A stretch of 36,664 nucleotides of DNA, taken from contig JAAYKJ010000092.1 in assembly GCA_012522505.1 (NCBI GenBank), positions 1 to 36,664 of the forward strand, in the 5' to 3' direction. Under the pieces are notes generated by a model, which made no database searches, was not told where the DNA came from, and saw only the letters and a list, made by a program, of their open reading frames with translations. The position numbers were made by a program, and so were the translations under genes. Position 1 is the stretch's first letter; every line of letters starts with the position of its first letter. The DNA comes from Clostridiaceae bacterium (lineage in GTDB: Bacteria > Bacillota > Clostridia > DSM-8532). Shown here piece after piece: positions 1-7,539 of this stretch.

Positions 1-635
1 AGAGGACCAGCACCAATTGATGCCAATGTATTCTCGCCAGTTTGAATAATATCATATACATCCATCACTACCGCTGCCAAGATCGCAGGTATGGATAATA
101 AAAAGGAGAAATCCGCAGCTGTTTTTCGGTCTATTCCAAGAGCCAGAGAGGTCGAAATGGTCATACCTGAACGGGAAACAGCAGGTAGCATGGCAACAGC
201 CTGTGCAGTACCGATTAGCAATGGATCTTTGACCTTCATCTGATCCAGGCTGCGCTCTTTCTTTCCTGCATTTTCTGCCAGTATCAGGATAATTCCAGTA
301 AAGATGAAACCTGCACCAAGCGTTGCTCCGGTTTCAAAAAGGGATTCAACCAAATCTTTGAACAACAAACCCAGGATCCCGATCGGAATGGTTCCCAGAA
401 CAATATATAACGGTAGCTTTGAAAACGGGCGTTTGATAATTTCAACAATTTTCCCCCGGTATATGAAGACCACAGCAACCAGTGTTGCCAGATGCAATGC
501 GATATCGAAGGTAAGTGCACCCTCCCGGATGTTAAAGATCTTTTGTAAAAGCACCAGGTGCCCGGAGCTGCTGATGGGCAGAAATTCTGCAAAACCCTGA
601 ACAATGCCCAATAGTATGGCTTCAAATACCGACAT
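1..635 (-). CDS. uppP: Undecaprenyl-diphosphatase UppP (BacA), 3' end cut off by window
   Basis: Integral membrane phosphatase that recycles undecaprenyl pyrophosphate to the monophosphate carrier lipid used for peptidoglycan and wall polymer synthesis. The N-terminus carries the family signature: Glu17 followed by PISSSGH at residues 20-26. The second signature, with an SRSGMT-like stretch, falls near residue 153 and is followed by hydrophobic segments. About 211 residues are visible. The family usually has 265-290, so the C-terminal part lies outside the window. An AAAGGAAAG SD sits a few bases before the ATG at 635. The gene is last in a same-strand run after the DUF4015 genes, with an 81-base gap. 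Identification is from motifs and is firm. Confidence 0.93.
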   Translation of the reverse strand, partial: MSVFEAILLGIVQGFAEFLPISSSGHLVLLQKIFNIREGALTFDIALHLATLVAVVFIYRGKIVEIIKRPFSKLPLYIVLGTIPIGILGLLFKDLVESLFETGATLGAGFIFTGIILILAENAGKKERSLDQMKVKDPLLIGTAQAVAMLPAVSRSGMTISTSLALGIDRKTAADFSFLLSIPAILAAVVMDVYDIIQTGENTLASIGAGP

Positions 636-716
636 ATCGATCTTTCCTTTCTTTTTTCATGATTGCTCCGTGAAAAAATAGCATAACCCATAGCTATCTA
701 ACGGTTCAGCTTATCA

Positions 717-2051
717 CTACTCTTCTTCTGGGAGAAAAGCCTCTTCTACATAATCGTTCGGTGCATTCCAGAAAATCCATTCGTCATAACCAGCATCATA
801 TACTGCCTGAATCTGTGCCCGATATTCCTCAACACCATAATTTATATAATAACCTTCACCCAGGTATGATGCGGTAAAGCCCTGAATAAATGGCCTGCAT
901 TTCAAATTATAGCCTTCCACAGATTCAATACGCTTTTTCCCAACGAGTAACGTATTATATACGACCTCATATGGGTGAATGTCTGGCTTCTCAAATCTTA
1001 TGCCATTGATGTTCTGACCGTTCTTGTCAAAATGTGATGGATAGACCATTGGCGAAATATAATCCAGGTTCCATCCGATTGATTCAACGGTCTGCCCGAT
1101 TTCTCCCGAGTCTCTGGTAGCAATCAGTGGCCAACCAAAGATGTCAGCGGACAGAATGGTTCCCTCAGGGACAATCTCACGAATATATTCTATAAAGCCC
1201 TCAATATAGTCACGTCGCGTTTTTCCTTCCTCCAGGTTGTTCAGTTCATACGTGTATAGAGAAGTTTCTGGGAAACGGATATAATCGAACTGTATTTCAT
1301 CAAAACCAAAATTGACAGCCTCTTTAACGATGGAACCGATATATTCCCAGGATTCGCGGACGGTCGGATCAAGCCATTGTGCCTCGGACTTGTCTGGCGC
1401 TACGAATATCTTTCCATTGTGTTTTATGGCAAGCGATGGGTTATGGCTGGTCATGACATTATCCTTAAAAGCAACGATCCGGCCGATAACACGAATATTA
1501 TTGTCGTGCAGCTTTTGGATGACTGTATGGATGTTAAAGTCGTCACATGCGTTTGCTGCGATTACATCCGGGATGTTCGACTTATAATAAATTCTCCCGT
1601 AATCCCCTTTTATATCTATTACATATGCATTTATTTCAGTACTGTTTGCCAGATCAATATAATGCTGAAGCCTGTCAGCATTCTTGAATGATCCCGGTTT
1701 TAAGTAAAGTGCCTTTACGGGTTCAAAAGGAAGCTTGGGCACAGGTGTAACCGAAGGAGCTATAGATGGCGCCGAAGTTGGTACTGGCACTTCAGTCGGT
1801 TCGGGATCAGATGTTGCGGTTGGTTGAGGTGTTACCGTCTGTTCGGGTTCAGGTGAAGGTGTGATTGTATTCTGAGCAATCGGAGAAGGTGAAACCGCGT
1901 TTTTGCCGGGGTCATCCTCCGCCCGGTTTTTCCAGACATAGAGCCCGAGCAATACAAGCGATAATACTATGGCTATTGTTAAGAATATCAGCACCCAGGG
2001 AAGCTGTTGTTTTTTCGGATTGGCTTGTCCGTTGTTCTTTCTGTTTTTCAT
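717..2051 (-). CDS. Membrane-anchored DUF4015 (putative glycoside hydrolase) protein, copy A
   Basis: Predicted extracellular protein of 444 residues. Residues 18-41 form a single membrane anchor. Residues 50-108 are a Pro/Thr/Ser-rich linker. The rest matches the DUF4015 putative glycosyl hydrolase family, expected to be TIM-barrel-like. Family-type motifs are VIDIKGDYG near 144-152, an RIVAFKD strand near 191-197 and GFDEIQFDYIRFPE near 249-262. The start at 2051 (MKNRKN) is preferred over an upstream in-frame ATG at 2069 because a clean GAGAGGAG SD lies just before it. It is a paralogue of the next gene upstream, with the same architecture. Substrate is unknown. A role in wall or exopolysaccharide turnover is inferred from the anchor and the neighbouring uppP. 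Confidence 0.85.
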   Translation of the reverse strand: MKNRKNNGQANPKKQQLPWVLIFLTIAIVLSLVLLGLYVWKNRAEDDPGKNAVSPSPIAQNTITPSPEPEQTVTPQPTATSDPEPTEVPVPTSAPSIAPSVTPVPKLPFEPVKALYLKPGSFKNADRLQHYIDLANSTEINAYVIDIKGDYGRIYYKSNIPDVIAANACDDFNIHTVIQKLHDNNIRVIGRIVAFKDNVMTSHNPSLAIKHNGKIFVAPDKSEAQWLDPTVRESWEYIGSIVKEAVNFGFDEIQFDYIRFPETSLYTYELNNLEEGKTRRDYIEGFIEYIREIVPEGTILSADIFGWPLIATRDSGEIGQTVESIGWNLDYISPMVYPSHFDKNGQNINGIRFEKPDIHPYEVVYNTLLVGKKRIESVEGYNLKCRPFIQGFTASYLGEGYYINYGVEEYRAQIQAVYDAGYDEWIFWNAPNDYVEEAFLPEEE

Positions 2052-2105
2052 AAGAGCTCCTCTCAACATGTTACTTCTTTTTTCATTTGTGAAACCTCAA
2101 AGGAG

Positions 2106-2134
2106 ATCATATCACAGGTTTTTCAGAGAAACAA
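2106..2134 (-). promoter_or_regulatory. Candidate sigma-A promoter for DUF4015 copy A
   Basis: Reading on the minus strand, TTGTTT (2134-2129) and TATGAT (2111-2106) are separated by 17 bases, about 55 bases before the start codon at 2051. The -10 box matches the consensus at 5 of 6 bases and the -35 box at 3 of 6. The 202-base gap between the two DUF4015 genes therefore probably carries an independent promoter, in addition to any read-through. Confidence 0.5.
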
Positions 2135-2253
2135 CTATGAAAAAACAGGTAACGCACCGCATGCAAGGTGTGAAGCATCACCGCGGAAGCCTGCTGTAGA
2201 ATATATTCTTTTCACCTTTTATCTACCCTATAATCTACACCAGGCTTTAAACA

Positions 2254-3531
2254 TTATTCTGGCAAAAATGCATCCTCAACATAAGTATTCCTTGCATTCC
2301 AAAATATCCACTCGGAGTACCCAGCATCATACACCGCCTGAATTTGATCTCTGTATTGCTGTGGTCCATATGGAATGTAATACCCTTCTGGCACATAGTT
2401 GTCCGCGGTAAACCCCTGCAGATATGGCCTGACCTTTGTTGAAGAACCGGCCTTCTCCAGCCTGCTCTTTGTGATCAACAGGCTGTTGTATATCACGTTG
2501 TAAGGTTCCTTGTCGGGTTTTGGATACAACACCCCGTTGATGTTTGTACCCGTACCGTTTCCTGACCAGTGCTGGGTGCTGTCGTTGGCGAAATGAGACG
2601 GGTAAATCATCGGTGATATATAGTGAAACTTTTCACTGATGGTTTCCAAAGTCTGACCTATTCCTCCAGCATCGCTCCTTTGAAGACAGATGCTGCCGAA
2701 AATGTCTGCTGACAGGGTTATGCCGGGCAGCTGCTCCCGGGCAGCAAGAACAAAGTCATTGATATAGTCGCTCTTTTCCCGCTCAAGATAGCTCATATCA
2801 TATTTGAAGTTTGTGGTTTCTGGAAATCGAATATAATCGTATTGGAGCTCATCAAAGCCAAGGGATGCTGCCTCCTTCGAGATGTCGATCAGGTACTGCC
2901 ATGCATCTGGATTTGAGGGATCCAACCATGCCAGATGGGAATTATCGAGCGGAACCTTGAACACACTACCGCTGGCATTTTTTAAAGACAGATCGGGTTC
3001 TTTCAAGGGCATCAGTGGATCACTGAAGCAAACAATGCGGCCAATAACCTTGATATTATTTTCATGAAAGGTGTTGATGACCGCATGGACATCGTATTTC
3101 TTCTTCCAGGCCCCATGCTTAACAGCCAGTGGAACCTGCGTTTCATAGCAGATTTCCCCATAATCATCCTTGATATCAATCACATAAGCATTAATTTCGG
3201 TCTTATTGGCAAGATCCACATAATGCTGAAGCTTGGACGGTGTTCCTACCGTACCTGTTGTCAGATACAAACCCTTTACCTCAATGGATGCTGTTGGTGG
3301 CACCGGTATCGGAGTAGGCGTAGGGGTTGGGGTTTGAGTTGGAGTAACTGTCAGCGCAGATGTTGGCGTATGTGTCGCTTCGTGCTGAGCCGCACCTTCG
3401 GTTGCAGCCCCGATAGGTTCCCCATTATCATTGCGACTGTCTCTGATCATACGAGCAACAAGTAATGTAATCCCGGAGGCTGCAATTAAAATAATTAGAA
3501 TACCGACGAATGGGTTCATCCTTCTTCTCAT
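2254..3531 (-). CDS. Membrane-anchored DUF4015 (putative glycoside hydrolase) protein, copy B
   Basis: Predicted surface protein of 425 residues, a paralogue of the downstream gene. Residues 8-28 are a membrane anchor. Residues 50-81 are a low-complexity Thr-Pro linker with repeated TPTP units. The catalytic-like region begins near 84, with VIDIKDDYG near 117-125, a GRIVCFSD strand, and GFDELQYDYIRFPE. The two copies align along the whole domain, including the C-terminal VYDAGYSEWIFWNA-type ending. The start at 3531 (MRRRMNPF) follows AGAGGTG. The longer frame to 3573 would overlap the peptidase gene, whose stop is at 3542. The 10-base gap to that gene indicates an operon. Substrate is unknown. 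Confidence 0.85.
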   Translation of the reverse strand: MRRRMNPFVGILIILIAASGITLLVARMIRDSRNDNGEPIGAATEGAAQHEATHTPTSALTVTPTQTPTPTPTPIPVPPTASIEVKGLYLTTGTVGTPSKLQHYVDLANKTEINAYVIDIKDDYGEICYETQVPLAVKHGAWKKKYDVHAVINTFHENNIKVIGRIVCFSDPLMPLKEPDLSLKNASGSVFKVPLDNSHLAWLDPSNPDAWQYLIDISKEAASLGFDELQYDYIRFPETTNFKYDMSYLEREKSDYINDFVLAAREQLPGITLSADIFGSICLQRSDAGGIGQTLETISEKFHYISPMIYPSHFANDSTQHWSGNGTGTNINGVLYPKPDKEPYNVIYNSLLITKSRLEKAGSSTKVRPYLQGFTADNYVPEGYYIPYGPQQYRDQIQAVYDAGYSEWIFWNARNTYVEDAFLPE

Positions 3532-3541
3532 ACAACACCTC

Positions 3542-4747
3542 TTAATCACTTTTTCTACATTCCAACATTTCAAAAAGAAAAGAAGACATGGCTTTTACTC
3601 CAAATGCCAGACACCGCTCATCCATATCAAATGTTGGCGTATGGTTGCAGGCTTTTATGCCTCTTTCCAGATCTGCTGAACCCAAAAAGAAAAATAAACC
3701 CGATACATCATTTTGAAAACGAGAAAAATCATCTGATCCATGTATAGGTACTTCATGAATGGGTATCACAGAATCACCGATAAGCTTCTTTAAAATCATT
3801 TCAGCCTCTTTGCATTGCTTTTCATCATTGTATACCGGCGGAAGAGAATCTTCGTAATTGACTTTCACTTCAACATTAGGTTGCGCTGCATATTCATTGA
3901 TTATTTTTTCCAACTCTTGTCTGATATCATCCCGGTATTGTTGCATGGCGTATCTGAATAAAGCTTTAATGTGAATTTCTCCGGTTTCGTCATTGCCTTC
4001 TTTCTTAAGTATTTGCAGCTCTACCAAATTATCGGAATCTTTTGTGCCATGTTGATTGATACAACGGTTGACTTTGCTTAGTTTATTGAGAAAAATCTCC
4101 TGCTCTGCCCATGCGTTGAATCTTTCACGCTTAACCTTGATATCAACGGTGAATCTGTCCCAGCCATAAAGAGCCGTACCATAAATAATACTCAGCTCTC
4201 CTGCCTCCATATAACTTTGGTTCGCACCAAGGCTCCCTTGGTGCAGGCCATAGATCGCTGATGGGCGGGGATTGTCCAAAACACCCTCATCGATCATCCT
4301 CTGTGCACCTTTTGAACCCTCTTCAAACGGCTGAAATATAAACTTGATCGTTCCACTTATATCATCCCTGAGAGAGGATAAAACCCGGGCTATGCCCAAT
4401 CCAATCGCTGTATGCGCATCATGCCCACATGCATGCATAACACCGTCAATTTTTGACTTATATGGAATATCCGTTTCTTCCTTTATCGCACATGCATCCA
4501 TGTCTGCACGCCAAGCTAATGTAGCACCCGGTTTGGCACCTTTCAATATGCCGACAACACCATAGCCACCAACATCAGTCTTAACTTCCATTCCCAATGC
4601 AGCAAGTTTCTCGGCAACAAAACGACTTGTTTCTTTTTCTTCACCTGGTAGTTCGGGATACATGTGCAAATGCCTTCTTATATTGATGATGTCGTTCTCT
4701 ATTTCCTTCGTCTTTCGTGAAATTTGCTCATGTGTGTTTTTATTCAT
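3542..4747 (-). CDS. M20-family metallopeptidase / amidohydrolase (AbgA/AbgB-like)
   Basis: Cytoplasmic di-metal hydrolase that cleaves an amide or peptide bond, of 401 residues from the chosen start. Zinc-ligand motifs of the M20D type are visible. They are RHLHMYPELPGEE near 25-37, MHACGHDAHT with Cys107, His109 and His112, PFEEG with Glu142-Glu143, GLH near 169, and a C-terminal GSDDFS plus NHTPTFDMDE. Sequence style resembles aminobenzoyl-glutamate or N-acyl amino acid hydrolases, but the substrate cannot be read from sequence. The ATG at 4747 follows AAGGA at good spacing. A longer frame from 4798 would add a cysteine-rich extension without an SD and is disfavoured. It is the first gene of the run toward uppP. 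Confidence 0.85.
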   Translation of the reverse strand: MNKNTHEQISRKTKEIENDIINIRRHLHMYPELPGEEKETSRFVAEKLAALGMEVKTDVGGYGVVGILKGAKPGATLAWRADMDACAIKEETDIPYKSKIDGVMHACGHDAHTAIGLGIARVLSSLRDDISGTIKFIFQPFEEGSKGAQRMIDEGVLDNPRPSAIYGLHQGSLGANQSYMEAGELSIIYGTALYGWDRFTVDIKVKRERFNAWAEQEIFLNKLSKVNRCINQHGTKDSDNLVELQILKKEGNDETGEIHIKALFRYAMQQYRDDIRQELEKIINEYAAQPNVEVKVNYEDSLPPVYNDEKQCKEAEMILKKLIGDSVIPIHEVPIHGSDDFSRFQNDVSGLFFFLGSADLERGIKACNHTPTFDMDERCLAFGVKAMSSFLFEMLECRKSD

Positions 4748-4866
4748 TTCTTCATGTTCCTTATAACAACTTTTCGCACAATTCGCGCAAAATCTCATTG
4801 AATGATAATTTCAATATGCCTTATCGTGCAAAATATCCATATTTAGCCTGTTCACGTCCAAATGCA

Positions 4867-4895
4867 ATTATATAACATGTTATTATAAGGTACAA
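4867..4895 (-). promoter_or_regulatory. Sigma-A promoter for the M20-DUF4015 operon
   Basis: On the minus strand TTGTAC (4895-4890), a 17-base spacer and a perfect TATAAT (4872-4867) lie about 120 bases before the peptidase start. The surrounding 4748-5099 stretch is AT-rich and I see no gene in it. No convincing terminator is visible after spoVAE. Confidence 0.6.
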
Positions 4896-4910
4896 TATCT
4901 TTTTCAAAAC

Positions 4911-4931
4911 AACTGTTCGGTGATAACTGTT
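4911..4931. repeat. Two direct AACTGTT repeats just upstream of the promoter
   Basis: AACTGTT occurs at 4911-4917 and again at 4925-4931, start to start 14 bases apart. They lie upstream of the -35 box of the M20 operon promoter, a position suited to an activator or repressor. The regulator is unknown, and the match could be chance in this AT-rich DNA. Confidence 0.25.
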
Positions 4932-5099
4932 ATAATATCTGCTTGTTCCATTTTCCTGGCTTGGTTGTATAAGGTTCAGGCAGATAAATTACATCAAGGA
5001 AACATTCGAAATATATTTAAGTCTGCATGTCGATTCGTATCAATTTTATTTAATATTATTCCAATACCTGTCTTTTGTCATGGAACTATCGATCGAACA

Positions 5100-5483
5100 T
5101 CAGGATTTGCTTTTTGTCTTTGGTTTGGATACGATTGCCATAATATAGCCAAAAAACACTGCCGCAGATATTCCCACCGCTCCGGCACGTACGCCTCCGC
5201 TGAATGCACCCATCAACCCTTTTTTTTCTACATCCTCAATAACTCCTTTTGCAAGAACGTTACCGAATCCGATAATTGGAACGGTTGCACCCGCACCCGC
5301 CCAATTGACCAAAACCGGGTATATTCCCAACATCCCCAGTACCACTCCTGCCACAACAAATATAACCATAATTCTTGCAGGCGTGATCTTTGTTAGGTCA
5401 ATCAGTATTTGCCCGATCACACAAATGCATCCGCCAACAATAAATGCTCTGATATAATCCAATTTATCCACCTCATCATTCAT
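5100..5483 (-). CDS. spoVAE: Stage V sporulation protein AE (SpoVAEb-type)
   Basis: Small polytopic membrane protein of the SpoVA channel, which moves Ca-dipicolinic acid into the developing spore and out on germination. The family signature YIRAFIVGGCICVIGQIL is near the N-terminus, and AGAGATVPIIGFGNVLAKGV is in the middle. The ATG at 5483 has AGGAAG seven bases upstream and gives 127 residues. An alternative TTG at 5462, with GAGGTGG six bases upstream, would give the family's usual MDYIRAF start and 120 residues; the choice is open. It is third of three adjacent spoVA genes, 35 bases after spoVAD. Confidence 0.93.
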   Translation of the reverse strand: MNDEVDKLDYIRAFIVGGCICVIGQILIDLTKITPARIMVIFVVAGVVLGMLGIYPVLVNWAGAGATVPIIGFGNVLAKGVIEDVEKKGLMGAFSGGVRAGAVGISAAVFFGYIMAIVSKPKTKSKS

Positions 5484-5518
5484 CCAATATCTTCCTGTAA
5501 CGAACTTATTTACCTTGA

Positions 5519-6529
5519 TTAGAACATCTCGATACCAACTGCGTGAGCAATGGCAGGAATGCTTTCTCCCTGGAGAATACTTGTCGGGCTGTGCAGCGCA
5601 CCCGTTGACACAAAAAGAATCCTGGTCAATTCTTTTTTCGATATTTTATCAAGCAGATATCCACCCAAAACTACCGCTGAGCATGCACATCCACTGCCTC
5701 CGCAGTCGGTTTGCTGCTTTTCCCTGTCAAAAATCATTACACCGCAGTCATCGTAGATCTCCTGCACATTAATACCATTCTCCTCCAGTAATTGCGCGCA
5801 TAGGTTTTTCCCATGATGCCCCAGATCGCCGGTCACGATAAGATCATAATGATTCTGTGGAAGGGCGGTTTCGGTAAAATGTGCTGTTATTGTGTCGCAT
5901 GCGGCTGGAGCCATTGCCGAGCCCATGTCATTTGCATCGCTAATTCCCATGTCCACAATTTTCCCGGTTGTGATATGAATGATTCTTGGCCCGTCCCCTG
6001 TTTTCCCAAGCAGCACTCCGCCTGAACCGGTAACAGTCCACTGTGACGTAGGCGGCCGTTGACTTCCAAATTCCAGCGGAAAGCGGAATTGTTTTTCAGC
6101 AGAACAGAAGTGGCTGGACGTAATACATAACACTCTTTCTGCAAAACCACCCTCAATCATCATGCTTCCAAGGCTCATTGACTCGGCCATGGTTGAACAT
6201 GCTCCGTACAGCCCGTAAAACGGGATTTCCGTTTCCCGGATACCATAACTAACAGCAATGCATTGGTTCAGTAGATCACCACCAAAAATATATTGAATAT
6301 CTTCGGGCGATACCTTCCCTTTCATCATAATTTTCGCGAAGGTTTCTCTTATAAACTTGCTTTCAGCTTTTTCGAAGCTTCTCTCACCAAAATATTCATC
6401 TTCCACGATATCGTCAAAATACCGCGCGAGCGGTCCCTGCCCTTCTTTAGCACCAGCAATTGACGCCCATGCCTGAATTACTGGTTTTTGATCCAGGCGA
6501 ATTGTCTGTTTCCCTAACCTTGTACCCAT
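5519..6529 (-). CDS. spoVAD: Stage V sporulation protein AD
   Basis: Soluble SpoVA subunit with a thiolase-like fold, known in Bacillus to bind dipicolinic acid and to sit at the inner spore membrane. Recognisable stretches are RLGKQTI at the N-terminus, YGLYGACSTMAESM with the thiolase-type Cys, ITSSHFCSAEKQFRFPLE, and VTGDLGHHG. The start at 6529 gives 336 residues, close to family length, and follows a strong GGAGGGG SD. The longer frame from 6559 lacks a good SD. It lies between spoVAC (54-base gap) and spoVAE. Confidence 0.95.
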   Translation of the reverse strand: MGTRLGKQTIRLDQKPVIQAWASIAGAKEGQGPLARYFDDIVEDEYFGERSFEKAESKFIRETFAKIMMKGKVSPEDIQYIFGGDLLNQCIAVSYGIRETEIPFYGLYGACSTMAESMSLGSMMIEGGFAERVLCITSSHFCSAEKQFRFPLEFGSQRPPTSQWTVTGSGGVLLGKTGDGPRIIHITTGKIVDMGISDANDMGSAMAPAACDTITAHFTETALPQNHYDLIVTGDLGHHGKNLCAQLLEENGINVQEIYDDCGVMIFDREKQQTDCGGSGCACSAVVLGGYLLDKISKKELTRILFVSTGALHSPTSILQGESIPAIAHAVGIEMF

Positions 6530-6583
6530 AATCCCCTCCGAACTCGTCATCATGTCCAAGCATATCGGTTCACTTTACGACCT

Positions 6584-7027
6584 TTAGGTTAGCAGATAGT
6601 AAATGATTCCTGCTATGATGCTTGTAACAATTCCGTACACCAAAACCGGCCCTGCAATCAGAAACATTTTCGCTCCGACACCCATAACATAGCCTTCTTT
6701 TTTATATTCCATTGCTGGTGAAACAATGGAGTTGGCAAAACCTGTTACCGGAATTGCTGCACCTGCTCCGCCTGCCTTTCCTATGTTATCGTAAACATTT
6801 ATTCCAGTTAGAAAAGCGCCAAGAAAGATCATGCACAATGTAGTCACCGAGCTGGCATCATCTTTTGTCATGCCTGCAACAATCAGAAGGTTTAAAATGA
6901 TTTGTCCGATGGAACAGATAACTCCTCCAACCAAAAAGGCCAAAATAAGATTTCTGGCCTTTTTGGTTCTTGGGGCCGTTTCCTGTGACCATTGTTTGTA
7001 TTCCTGCTTTGTTCTCTTTTCCTCCAT
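6584..7027 (-). CDS. spoVAC: Stage V sporulation protein AC
   Basis: Membrane protein of the SpoVA dipicolinate channel, of 147 residues. In Bacillus SpoVAC behaves as a mechanosensitive channel. A charged N-terminus is followed by NLILAFLVGGVICSIGQIIL, then GGAGAAIPVTGFANSIVSPAMEYKKEG, the hallmark loop shared with SpoVAE, and a C-terminal hydrophobic helix. A GGAGGA SD is six bases before the ATG. No clear sigma-G box could be identified upstream. Confidence 0.95.
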   Translation of the reverse strand: MEEKRTKQEYKQWSQETAPRTKKARNLILAFLVGGVICSIGQIILNLLIVAGMTKDDASSVTTLCMIFLGAFLTGINVYDNIGKAGGAGAAIPVTGFANSIVSPAMEYKKEGYVMGVGAKMFLIAGPVLVYGIVTSIIAGIIYYLLT

Positions 7028-7121
7028 CAGTATTCCTCCACCATATATTCAGTTGGGTCATTCCATACAACAATATACTGAAAAGCCTTCACTATTCCGT
7101 ATATTGCATCAGACATTCCCT

Positions 7122-7289
7122 TTACTGTCGGGGAGTTCTTGTATCCATTACAAACACTCCCTTTTGAGGGATGTGGGTCTTATTCTGAGAGGTTAGCACC
7201 AATAATGCAGCAATGATTCCCAGTAAAATAACTGCTGAAACAATCATGATCCACAAATTTCGCGTTCTGTTCATAATTCTGCCTATCAT
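7122..7289 (-). CDS. Small single-pass membrane protein upstream of spoVAC
   Basis: Predicted protein of 55 residues with a basic N-terminus (MIGRIMNRTRN), one strongly hydrophobic helix near residues 12-33 and a short polar tail. The ATG at 7289 has a good GGGAGG SD. A longer frame from 7310 is possible but would place the SD inside the gene. I do not recognise the family. It is on the same strand, 94 bases ahead of spoVAC and after the Clp terminator, so co-expression in sporulation is an inference from position only. Confidence 0.55.
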   Translation of the reverse strand: MIGRIMNRTRNLWIMIVSAVILLGIIAALLVLTSQNKTHIPQKGVFVMDTRTPRQ

Positions 7290-7462
7290 AAATCCATCCT
7301 CCCTGTTCATTTATCAAAGGCTCCCAAGACCCCTGCCTGATGTGGCGCAAGCGCTCATTGAGTCGAATTCGAGTTTATTTTTTGATAGATCGTGCAAAAA
7401 TATTCCCTGAAAAGCACAGAGAAATATTCCATAGAAATTCATGTGACACAAAATCAGTATTC

Positions 7463-7509
7463 AAAAAAACCAATTGCCGGGCCAAATCGCTACGACAATT
7501 GGTTTTTTT
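7463..7509. terminator. Intrinsic terminator after the Clp ATPase gene
   Basis: A perfect 14-base inverted repeat at 7463-7476 and 7496-7509 has a 19-base loop. Its arms combine CCAATTG with flanking A and T tracts, so it can work in either direction. It lies 30 bases beyond the stop of the minus-strand Clp gene and isolates it from the spoVA cluster. The rest of 7290-7540 shows no gene. Confidence 0.85.
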
Positions 7510-7539
7510 AATTCTCATTATTTAGCGCAAATGAAATTG

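Noticed and set aside
4748-4798. N-terminal cysteine-rich extension of the M20 peptidase
   Set aside because: No SD precedes the ATG at 4798, while the ATG at 4747 has AAGGA at good spacing and gives the normal family start.
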